Below, in pieces: positions 1 to 6,114 of a stretch of DNA of 15,784 nt. A model generated the notes under the pieces. The model searched no databases. It saw only the letters and a list, made by a program, of their open reading frames with translations, and was not told the DNA's origin. Made by a program: the position numbers and the translations under genes. Position 1 is the stretch's first letter. The number at the start of each line of letters is the position of its first letter. The DNA is from [Eubacterium] saphenum (GTDB taxonomy: Bacteria > Bacillota > Clostridia > Oscillospirales > Ruminococcaceae): positions 1-15,784 of the forward strand of contig SFJQ01000035.1 in the NCBI GenBank assembly GCA_004555855.1, written 5' to 3'.

Positions 1-1
1 T

Positions 2-403
2 ATTCTCGAATATTTCGAGCTTACGCCGGAATTTTTGGACATAAAAAACTATATCCTCGACAACAAGCAGATTTTTGTCGTGTATGACAAGGAGAAAAAT
101 CTTGTAAAACTGAAAATCAAGGACATTTTGTATTTTGAAGCGGTCGGAGAGCTTGTGTTTGCGTACACGGAAATCGGCGTGTATGAAGTAAAAATGCGGC
201 TTTATCAGGTCGAGGAGCAGCTTGAGCAGCACCAAATCCTCCGCGCGTCAAAATCATTTCTCATCAATCTATATCGGATTGCAGCGGTAACTCCCGCGCT
301 GAACGGCAGACTTATCGCGACAATGGACAACGGCGAAAAGGTTATGATATCGCGGCAATACGCGAAAATAATCACCGAACGTTTTTTGAAAGGGCTTGTA
401 TGA
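2..403 (+). CDS. LytTR-family DNA-binding response regulator-like protein (5' end outside window)
   Basis: This is a transcription regulator with a LytTR DNA-binding domain and no visible receiver domain. The hallmark stretch YFEAVGELVFAYTE is followed by a helix, a basic patch (RASKSFLINL) and the end motif GEKVMISRQYAK, which is the usual LytTR layout. A TTG at 35 could be read as a start, but the frame is open to the window edge and those upstream codons (ILEYFELTPEFLDI) align without a gap to VLECVELTEDFRDI in the second LytTR protein (14998-15438). The gene therefore begins outside the window and about 16 residues are missing. The stop overlaps the next start as ATGA. LytTR proteins with a membrane partner encoded just downstream are a known Bacillota arrangement (for example HdrRM and BrsRM of streptococci), in which the membrane protein restrains the regulator. 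Target genes cannot be told from here. Confidence 0.88.
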   Translation: MLEYFELTPEFLDIKNYILDNKQIFVVYDKEKNLVKLKIKDILYFEAVGELVFAYTEIGVYEVKMRLYQVEEQLEQHQILRASKSFLINLYRIAAVTPALNGRLIATMDNGEKVMISRQYAKIITERFLKGLV

Positions 404-846
404 AAGAAACGCAAAACAGCAGCGCCGAAATTTTCAGGTCGATTGCTTTTAATTTTCTGAACGTCATCGCGGAAACAACGCTTTCTATCGCCATTATCGG
501 CGCAATTTTCGCGGGCGATGTAAAAATCACCTATCACTACTTTTTCCTCCCGATAATTCTGGGCGTGGCTTATATGCTCCCCTGTCTGCCCGTTTACCTG
601 AAGGAAAATATGTCCGTGAAGCAGGTTATCGTTCAGAGGATTATCGAGCTAATCATCATCGAAGCCGGCACGCTGTTTGTCGCGTATCTGCTTATCGGAG
701 AACATCTCGGTATTGTCGGGTATATCGCCGTGGGAGCGTCCGTGCTGATTTTTGATGTGCTGTCTTACCTCACGCAGTACATTTACGAAAAAAGCAAAGC
801 CGAGAAAATCAACAAAATTATCGCAAATATGAGAGGAAAACGCTGA
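400..846 (+). CDS. DUF3021 family four-helix membrane protein, partner of LytTR regulator
   Basis: A 148-residue integral membrane protein with four predicted helices at about 16-38, 46-67, 75-99 and 104-129 and a basic cytoplasmic tail (ending MRGKR). The segment LPVYLKENMSVKQV followed by RIIELIIIEAG is typical of DUF3021 and recurs in the paralogue at 14580-14996. The ATG overlaps the LytTR stop (ATGA) and has AAAGGG five bases upstream, so the two are translationally coupled. By analogy with LytTR-membrane pairs it is probably the regulator's inhibitor or signal sensor; that role is inference. Its stop and the next start share one base (TGATG). Confidence 0.85.
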   Translation: MKETQNSSAEIFRSIAFNFLNVIAETTLSIAIIGAIFAGDVKITYHYFFLPIILGVAYMLPCLPVYLKENMSVKQVIVQRIIELIIIEAGTLFVAYLLIGEHLGIVGYIAVGASVLIFDVLSYLTQYIYEKSKAEKINKIIANMRGKR

Positions 847-1187
847 TGGCTACAAGCAAGGATTTTCTGGATTTCATTCTCGAGCAGCTCTCAGGGCTTG
901 ACGATATAACCCATCGAATGATGATGGGCGAGTACATAATTTATTACAAAGGCAAAATCGCGGCGGAGCTTTGCGACAATCGTTTTCTTGTAAAACCGGT
1001 TGACGCCGCGGTGAAATATATCCCAAACGCTGTCTACGAGCCGCCTTATGAGGGCGCGAAGCCAATGATTCTGGTGGAAAATCTCGACGATCGTGATTAT
1101 CTCACAGGACTTTTCGAGGCGATTTACCCCGAGCTTCCCGCCCCTAAGCCAAAAAAGAAGAAAAGTAAACAGGAGGAAACAAAATGA
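846..1187 (+). CDS. TfoX N-terminal domain protein
   Basis: A 113-residue protein that matches the TfoX/Sxy N-terminal domain: an N-terminal helix, then MMMGEYIIYYKGKIAAELCD and NRFLVKP, the beta-hairpin core of that family, and DRDYLTGLFEAIYPELP near the end. It ends in a lysine-rich tail (PKPKKKKSKQEE). In Gammaproteobacteria TfoX/Sxy is a competence regulator with a second domain; stand-alone N-domains such as this are common in Bacillota and have no proven role. The ATG overlaps the preceding stop and the stop overlaps the next ATG, so it belongs to the LytTR operon. A competence link is only suggested by the domain name and by LytTR neighbours. Confidence 0.8.
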   Translation: MATSKDFLDFILEQLSGLDDITHRMMMGEYIIYYKGKIAAELCDNRFLVKPVDAAVKYIPNAVYEPPYEGAKPMILVENLDDRDYLTGLFEAIYPELPAPKPKKKKSKQEETK

Positions 1188-1516
1188 AACAACTTATCGC
1201 TTACTGCGGTCTTGACTGCGAAAAATGCGACGCGAGAATTGCCACGCTGACCGACGACAACGCGCTTCGCGAGAAAACAGCAGCCCTATGGACAGAGATG
1301 AACGGCGTTGAAATCACCCCGCAGATGATAAACTGCAGCGGCTGCCGCACGGACGGCGCAAAAACGCCCTACTGCAAGGATATGTGTCCGATAAGAAAAT
1401 GCGCGTCCGAAAAGGGATACGAAACCTGCGGCGACTGCCCCGAGCAAAAAAGCTGTCCGGTTGTCGGGGAGATTACCTCAAACAGCGCCGAAGCTCTTGC
1501 AAATCTCACGAAATAA
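1184..1516 (+). CDS. DUF3795 family cysteine-rich protein
   Basis: A 110-residue protein with eleven cysteines (8, 12, 15, 51, 54, 64, 68, 73, 82, 85, 91), beginning with the DUF3795 signature AYCGLDCEKCDAR and continuing with CSGCRTDG, YCKDMCPIRKC and ETCGDCPEQKSCP. The spacing suggests zinc or iron-sulfur binding, but no specific ligand set is proven. Its start overlaps the TfoX-like gene by four bases (ATGA) and AGGAGG lies 9-14 bases upstream, so it is the last gene of the four-gene operon. No terminator is evident between it and the next promoter, so some read-through into the chemoreceptor gene is possible. Function unknown. Confidence 0.8.
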   Translation: MKQLIAYCGLDCEKCDARIATLTDDNALREKTAALWTEMNGVEITPQMINCSGCRTDGAKTPYCKDMCPIRKCASEKGYETCGDCPEQKSCPVVGEITSNSAEALANLTK

Positions 1517-1570
1517 ACCATATCTTGTAAATTTCAGCAACATTTATCGATAATATTTATCAAAATTCCC

Positions 1571-1599
1571 TTGAAATATTTTTGCAATTATTGTATAAT
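1571..1599 (+). promoter_or_regulatory. Sigma-A-type promoter of the chemoreceptor gene
   Basis: TTGAAA (1571-1576) and a consensus TATAAT (1594-1599) are separated by exactly 17 bases, 38 bases before the chosen start codon. Two copies of ATTTATC (1542-1548 and 1555-1561) sit just upstream of the -35 box. Confidence 0.75.
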
Positions 1600-1636
1600 A
1601 TAGGAAAGAAAATTGGTAATAGGAAAAGGAGCAGAA

Positions 1637-3127
1637 ATGGAACTTTTAAAACAAAACGAACTTCAGGCTAACAAAGTCGCTGCAAAGGTTATGCGAATCA
1701 CGGCAATCGCGTTCACGCTTGTGTTAATTCTCGATCTGGTGAATATTTTCACGGTTGAGACATCGCTTATGGTTGTCACCTACGTCATCGGTACGTTAAT
1801 TCTCTTACTCCCTACGCTTCTCGTAAACATTCTCAAGCTCACCAACCCATCGCTGAAATACATAATCGTGTGCTGCTCGGCGGTTTTCGTGACGTTGCTG
1901 GCGGTTACGCTGACCTTCCACGTTGTCGTGATGTACGTTTTTGCAATTGCGATTGCGGCGCTCTATTTCTCGAAAAAACTCACGATTTTCGTTGCCATTA
2001 TCTCAATCCTCGGCACCGCCGCAGGACAGGTTATCGCGTTTTATTCGCAGACTACCGTTGACCACAACCTCGACACGCTCTACAAGGTGCTCGTTTACGG
2101 AATTGTTCCGAGAGCGCTTGAGCTTGTCGCTCTGGCAGCGCTTTTTGCAATGCTCAGCCGCCGCACCGCTTCGATGGTCGGCAGCCTTATGAGTGCGGAA
2201 CAGCAGAATATTATGCGCGAGAAATCGCTCGAGGTATCACAGAAGCTGCTCGAAACAGTAACCGAGCTTGACGGAATCTCCAGCGCTTCCGCCGAGGCAA
2301 ACCGCAGCATTGCCGACGAGTCCTCCGAGGTTATGCGCGGAAGCGACCTCAACTCCACGAAATTGACCGAGGTTGAAGAAAATATGCGCGTGATTTCGCA
2401 AAATCTTGCGAGATTGTCCGAAATGAGCGGACAAATCGCCGCGCTTGCTTCCGACAGCGAAAAAATCACCACCGAAAACGACGAGCTTATTTCCAACGCT
2501 TACAGCTCGATGAGCGAGGTCTGCAAGAGCACCGACGAGAGCCGCGAGATTATCCGCAGCCTTTCCGAGCAGTCCAACCAGATTGTCGGCATCGCAAAAG
2601 TTATCACGGACATCTCTCTGCAAACGAACATTCTTGCTATCAACGCGTCCATTGAGGCATCACGCGCAGGTGAACAAGGCAAGGGATTCTCGGTTGTCGC
2701 AGGTGAAATCCGCACGCTTTCGGAAAGAACCAAGACCGCCGCTACCGAAATCGGCGATATTATCGCAAACATCACGGGAGATATCGAAAAAACCGTTGTT
2801 TCAATGCAGAAGAACTCCGAGCTTACGCTTGAAAGTATGAACTTTATGGAGAAAATCAAGGTTTCCGCAGAGCGCGTCAGCACTTCAAGCAACGGAATTT
2901 CATCGCATATTTCCGAGATTAACACAATTATCGGTACTGCCGCAGAAAACGGCGAAAACGTTTCGGGCAACCTCACCGAAGTCAGCGGCACAATCCGCGA
3001 AAACTCCGAGGCAATCCACCACGTCGCTGCGGCAATTCAGGAAAACTCCGCGGGTGTGGAAATGCTCGGCGGTATGGTAAAGGAAATCTCGCAGATGGCA
3101 ACAGAGCTGGAAATGCTCACCAAGTAA
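1637..3127 (+). CDS. Methyl-accepting chemotaxis protein with six N-terminal membrane helices
   Basis: A 496-residue chemoreceptor. Residues 19-174 contain about six hydrophobic helices with short loops and no extracellular ligand domain, so any signal must be sensed within the membrane or in the cytoplasm. The rest is a long coiled coil with the conserved hairpin tip at about 325-362 (SLQTNILAINASIEASRAGE, then GFSVVAGEIRTLSE), where CheA and CheW dock in this family. There is no CheR-binding pentapeptide at the C-terminus (it ends LEMLTK). I chose ATG 1637 because AAGGAG lies five bases upstream; an in-frame TTG at 1613 has no such site. No cheA, cheW or flagellar genes are nearby, so it must act with an array encoded elsewhere. 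A strong terminator follows. Confidence 0.93.
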   Translation: MELLKQNELQANKVAAKVMRITAIAFTLVLILDLVNIFTVETSLMVVTYVIGTLILLLPTLLVNILKLTNPSLKYIIVCCSAVFVTLLAVTLTFHVVVMYVFAIAIAALYFSKKLTIFVAIISILGTAAGQVIAFYSQTTVDHNLDTLYKVLVYGIVPRALELVALAALFAMLSRRTASMVGSLMSAEQQNIMREKSLEVSQKLLETVTELDGISSASAEANRSIADESSEVMRGSDLNSTKLTEVEENMRVISQNLARLSEMSGQIAALASDSEKITTENDELISNAYSSMSEVCKSTDESREIIRSLSEQSNQIVGIAKVITDISLQTNILAINASIEASRAGEQGKGFSVVAGEIRTLSERTKTAATEIGDIIANITGDIEKTVVSMQKNSELTLESMNFMEKIKVSAERVSTSSNGISSHISEINTIIGTAAENGENVSGNLTEVSGTIRENSEAIHHVAAAIQENSAGVEMLGGMVKEISQMATELEMLTK

Positions 3128-3146
3128 TCGAATTTATCGCAAAAAT

Positions 3147-3178
3147 TCCCCGTATCCTAAGGTACGGGGATTTCTTTT
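3147..3178 (+). terminator. Intrinsic terminator of chemoreceptor gene
   Basis: CCCCGTA pairs with TACGGGG; the inner CC/GG also pairs after a one-base bulge. The stem is followed by ATTTCTTTT. It begins 20 bases after the stop codon. Confidence 0.85.
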
Positions 3179-3189
3179 GCAGCTTCAGC

Positions 3190-3222
3190 AAAATAAAATG
3201 AACCCGCGCTTCAAACGGGTTC
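3190..3222 (-). terminator. Intrinsic terminator of ROK repressor gene
   Basis: On the minus strand, GAACCCG pairs with CGGGTTC around a nine-base loop and is followed by ATTTTATTTT. It lies seven bases beyond the repressor stop codon and is separate from the plus-strand terminator just before it. Confidence 0.8.
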
Positions 3223-3228
3223 CATTTC

Positions 3229-4353
3229 TTATAATTCCTCTATAAATTTTTCCACATAGAAAAGCGCCGCGCCCATCGGAATTGTGTGTTTTCTGCGGCT
3301 CAGGCAAACGTAATCGGCGTTGGGTTCAAACGGATTGAGCACCGCGAGATACTCCTTCAGGCGCGGAAGCGAATACTCCAGATACTCCGACAAAAATCCG
3401 CCCAAAACAACATCGCAGTCCAAAATCATTCTGATATTGTTTATCCCGATTGCGAGATGTCTGAGATAGTTTTCCCACAGCATAACGTGCTCAATGCTGC
3501 CGCTTCTCACGCTCTCCGAGAACTCTTCCACGGTTGTCCCGAGGTCATTGCTTATCCTGCGCGCCGAGCAGTACGCTTCAAGACAGCCCTGCCGCCCGCA
3601 ACTGCACTTCAAGCCGCCCGGTTCAACGCAAATATGTCCGAACTCGCCGCTGCGGTGGTTATCGCCGAAATAAGGCAGACCGTTACCGAACACAGCGCCG
3701 CCGACGCCCTCTTCAAGCGACAAATACGCGAAATTATCGGTGCTGTCGCGCAAAAACCACTCCGCGCCGCCGCCGCAGTTTGCGTCATTCTCGGCGTGAA
3801 TGGGATAGGTCGAGCCGGATTTCAGCGCCTCAAGCGAGGTGTTCAGCACGCCAAGCGTTGGCGCATATTCAAGCTTCAAGCCGTCCGGAGAAACCACTCC
3901 CGGCAGCGCAATTCCTATTCCAAGCAGCCGCTCACGGTCGATTTTCTGCTCGTCGAGAAACGTTTCAATCTCGCCCCAAAAAGCTCTCGCGTACTCCTCC
4001 CGACTGTTATGACGCCGAACAGTAACCTTTTTATAAGCAAGCTCGTTCAGCTTCAGGTCAACCTCGGAAATTCGCAGCCTGTGGTCGGTTATCGAAACGC
4101 CCACGGCAACTCGCGCGTCTGACACAATCGACAGCCCCTCGACGCGTCTGCCGCCTGTCGAGAGCTTTTCATCGGTCGCGCAAACCAAGCCCATATCCAT
4201 AAGCTCCGACAAATTCTGATAAACCGTCGGAAGGCTCAGACCAAGCTCGTTTGCGAGAGTCTGCCGCGAGCAAAAGCCCTTTGCCTCGTACAAATACCGG
4301 TAAACGCTGTTGCGGGTTGCGCGTTTTCTGTCGGAATTACTTTCCACCTTCAT
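3229..4353 (-). CDS. ROK family transcriptional repressor (XylR/NagC-like)
   Basis: A 374-residue repressor. Residues about 15-58 form a winged helix-turn-helix (SRQTLANELGLSLPTVYQNL), and the remainder is a ROK sugar-binding domain. The ROK zinc site is complete: H240 in GEFGHICVEPGG with C250, C252 and C257 in CSCGRQGCLEAYCS. The NDAN motif (D190) is present, but the phosphate-binding loop reads EEGVGGAVFGNG and lacks the GTG of active ROK kinases, which fits a regulator. ATG 4353 has GAGG eight bases upstream. It is transcribed away from the xylulokinase gene across a 270-base intergenic region with operator-like palindromes, so it probably represses that operon and itself. The inducer is likely the sugar entering that pathway, which is inference. 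Confidence 0.9.
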   Translation of the reverse strand: MKVESNSDRKRATRNSVYRYLYEAKGFCSRQTLANELGLSLPTVYQNLSELMDMGLVCATDEKLSTGGRRVEGLSIVSDARVAVGVSITDHRLRISEVDLKLNELAYKKVTVRRHNSREEYARAFWGEIETFLDEQKIDRERLLGIGIALPGVVSPDGLKLEYAPTLGVLNTSLEALKSGSTYPIHAENDANCGGGAEWFLRDSTDNFAYLSLEEGVGGAVFGNGLPYFGDNHRSGEFGHICVEPGGLKCSCGRQGCLEAYCSARRISNDLGTTVEEFSESVRSGSIEHVMLWENYLRHLAIGINNIRMILDCDVVLGGFLSEYLEYSLPRLKEYLAVLNPFEPNADYVCLSRRKHTIPMGAALFYVEKFIEEL

Positions 4354-4378
4354 TTGTCTGTCCTCACTTTAAGAAAAC

Positions 4379-4406
4379 CTGTTTATATATATATATATAT
4401 TAACAG
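4379..4406. promoter_or_regulatory. Candidate ROK operator (AT-rich palindrome over the repressor -10)
   Basis: CTGTT (4379-4383) and AACAG (4402-4406) are inverted arms around an alternating TA core of about 18 bases, giving a 28-base near-palindrome. It covers the -10 box of the repressor promoter, a good position for autorepression. ROK repressors are known to use AT-rich inverted repeats. Binding is not shown. Confidence 0.45.
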
Positions 4407-4425
4407 TTTTTTCGGCTCAAGTCAA
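4397..4425 (-). promoter_or_regulatory. Promoter of ROK repressor gene
   Basis: On the minus strand TTGACT (4425-4420) and TAATAT (4402-4397) are 17 bases apart, about 44 bases before the start codon. Confidence 0.65.
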
Positions 4426-4464
4426 GTATTTTGAATAATTTTTGCTAAAAATGTTGACCATTTA

Positions 4465-4494
4465 AAAATCACGCAACCTAATTGCCGTGATTTT
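4465..4494. repeat. Inverted repeat in the repressor-xylulokinase intergenic region
   Basis: AAAATCACG (4465-4473) is perfectly inverted as CGTGATTTT (4486-4494), and GCAA/TTGC inside can extend the stem. It lies between the two divergent promoters, outside both. It could be a second operator, or a weak two-way terminator that insulates the promoters. The sequence does not decide between them. Confidence 0.5.
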
Positions 4495-4543
4495 GCATAA
4501 TATCTTTTTATATTATCCGTGCATTTTATCCAAAAACAAAATA

Positions 4544-4588
4544 ATTTACGTAAATAGCCTTGACATTTATTAAATAATTTTATAAAAT
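4544..4588 (+). promoter_or_regulatory. Xylulokinase operon promoter with adjacent 12-base palindrome
   Basis: A consensus TTGACA (4560-4565) and TAAAAT (4583-4588) are 17 bases apart. The perfect palindrome ATTTACGTAAAT (4544-4555) ends four bases before the -35 box, a plausible binding site for the ROK repressor or another regulator. Confidence 0.7.
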
Positions 4589-4623
4589 AGAATTGTAAAA
4601 GCATACAGAAAGGTTTGATAAAA

Positions 4624-6102
4624 TTGTTTTATATAGGAATAGACCTCGGAACATCTGCGGTAAAGCTGCTGCTGATGGACGAAACGGGAAAGATACATAA
4701 AACAGTATCGCGCGGCTATCCGATAAGCTTCCCGAAAGCGGGCCGGTCCGAGCAAAACCCCGAGGATTGGCTTCGCGAAACGCTGAAAGGCATCGGCGAC
4801 CTCATCGCCTGCTGCGACAAGGAAAGCGTTGCGGGAATAGGCTGCTGCGGACAGATGCACGGGCTGGTTGTTCTCGATGAAAACGACGAGGTTATCCGTC
4901 CGGCGATTTTGTGGAACGACGGCAGAACAGCCGAGGAAACCGAATATCTCAACAGCGTCATCGGTCAGAAGCGCCTTTCCGAGTACACCGCAAATATTGC
5001 TTTTGCGGGATTTACCGCGCCGAAGCTGCTCTGGCTGAAGAAAAACGAGCCGCAGAATTTCGCGAAAATCCGCAAGATAATGCTCCCGAAGGACTACATA
5101 AATTATATGCTCACAGGCGAGTTCTGCACGGACGTTTCCGACGCGTCGGGCACGCTGTATTTTGACGTGAAGAACAAGTGCTGGAGCAGCGAAATGCTTG
5201 AAATCTGCGGAATAAGCCGCGAACAGCTGCCGAAAATTTACGAAAGCTACGAAGCGGTCGGCACGATAAAGGAAGATATCGCAAGCTCTCTGGGACTTTC
5301 AAAAAACGTAAAAGTCTGCGCGGGCGCGGGCGATAACGCGGGCGCGGCGGTCGGAACGGGAACGATTGGCGAAGGCTCCTGCAACATTTCGCTCGGGACT
5401 TCGGGAACCGTGTTCATTTCCGGCAAAAAATTCGGCGTAGACCCGTTCAACGCGCTTCATTCCTTTGCTCACGCCGACGGAAACTTTCATCTTATGGGGT
5501 GTATGCTGTCTGCGGCGTCCTGCAACAAGTGGTGGCAGGAAAACATCATCGGCACGCGCGACTTTAAGGGCGAGGAAGAAAAAATTCCCGAGGAGCTTCT
5601 CGGCAAAAACCGCGTGTTCTTCCTCCCGTATCTGATGGGCGAGCGCAGCCCGATAAACGACATAAACGCGCGCGGCACTTTCATAGGTATGACGATGGAC
5701 ACAACCCGTCAGAATTTAATGCTTGCCGTGCTGGAGGGCGTTGCCTTCGGGATACGCGACTCGGTTGAGGTGGCGAAAAAGCTCGGCTTAAAAATCACTC
5801 GGAGCAAAATCTGCGGCGGCGGTGCAAAAAGCGCGCTCTGGAAAAGGATTTTCGCAAACGTCCTCAATATGAGCATCGACACGGTTGAAACCGAGGAAGG
5901 TCCGAGCTACGGCGGAGCAATTCTCGCAGCGGTTGCCTGCGGCCAATGGAAAGACGTCGGCAGCGCCGTGCGGGAGCTTGTGACGATTAAGGAAACCATT
6001 CTGCCCGAGCCGGAAATCGCCGCGCTGTATAACGAACGCTATGAACAGTTCAGACAGATTTATCCCGCTGTCAAGGACTTGTTCCCGAAAATAAATATAT
6101 AA
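4624..6102 (+). CDS. xylB: Xylulokinase (FGGY family carbohydrate kinase)
   Basis: This FGGY kinase would phosphorylate D-xylulose to D-xylulose 5-phosphate, which feeds the pentose phosphate pathway. Visible motifs, numbered from TTG 4624, are the ATP-phosphate loop IGIDLGTSAVK (4-14, with Asp7), the xylulokinase substrate motif CGQMHGLVVLDE (76-87), LWNDGRTAEE, the catalytic Asp237 in AGAGDNAGAAVGTG, the ISLGTSGTVF stretch and the C-terminal GGGAKSALWKRI. The length of 492 residues is normal. I prefer TTG 4624 because the AAAGG site lies about ten bases upstream and the protein then begins MFYIGIDLGTS like other XylB; an in-frame TTG at 4615 is only one base from that site. It is 12 bases from the next gene, so the two form an operon. 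Specificity for xylulose over other ketoses is the least certain part. Confidence 0.85.
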   Translation: MFYIGIDLGTSAVKLLLMDETGKIHKTVSRGYPISFPKAGRSEQNPEDWLRETLKGIGDLIACCDKESVAGIGCCGQMHGLVVLDENDEVIRPAILWNDGRTAEETEYLNSVIGQKRLSEYTANIAFAGFTAPKLLWLKKNEPQNFAKIRKIMLPKDYINYMLTGEFCTDVSDASGTLYFDVKNKCWSSEMLEICGISREQLPKIYESYEAVGTIKEDIASSLGLSKNVKVCAGAGDNAGAAVGTGTIGEGSCNISLGTSGTVFISGKKFGVDPFNALHSFAHADGNFHLMGCMLSAASCNKWWQENIIGTRDFKGEEEKIPEELLGKNRVFFLPYLMGERSPINDINARGTFIGMTMDTTRQNLMLAVLEGVAFGIRDSVEVAKKLGLKITRSKICGGGAKSALWKRIFANVLNMSIDTVETEEGPSYGGAILAAVACGQWKDVGSAVRELVTIKETILPEPEIAALYNERYEQFRQIYPAVKDLFPKINI

Positions 6103-6114
6103 AGGAGAACGATT

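Noticed and set aside
3286..4122. 278-codon plus-strand frame within the ROK gene
   Set aside because: Antisense shadow of the repressor; composition is typical of a complementary frame and no motif is seen.
4384..4401. TA dinucleotide run considered as a stand-alone microsatellite
   Set aside because: It is short and sits symmetrically between CTGTT and AACAG arms at a promoter, so it is better read as the core of an operator-like palindrome.
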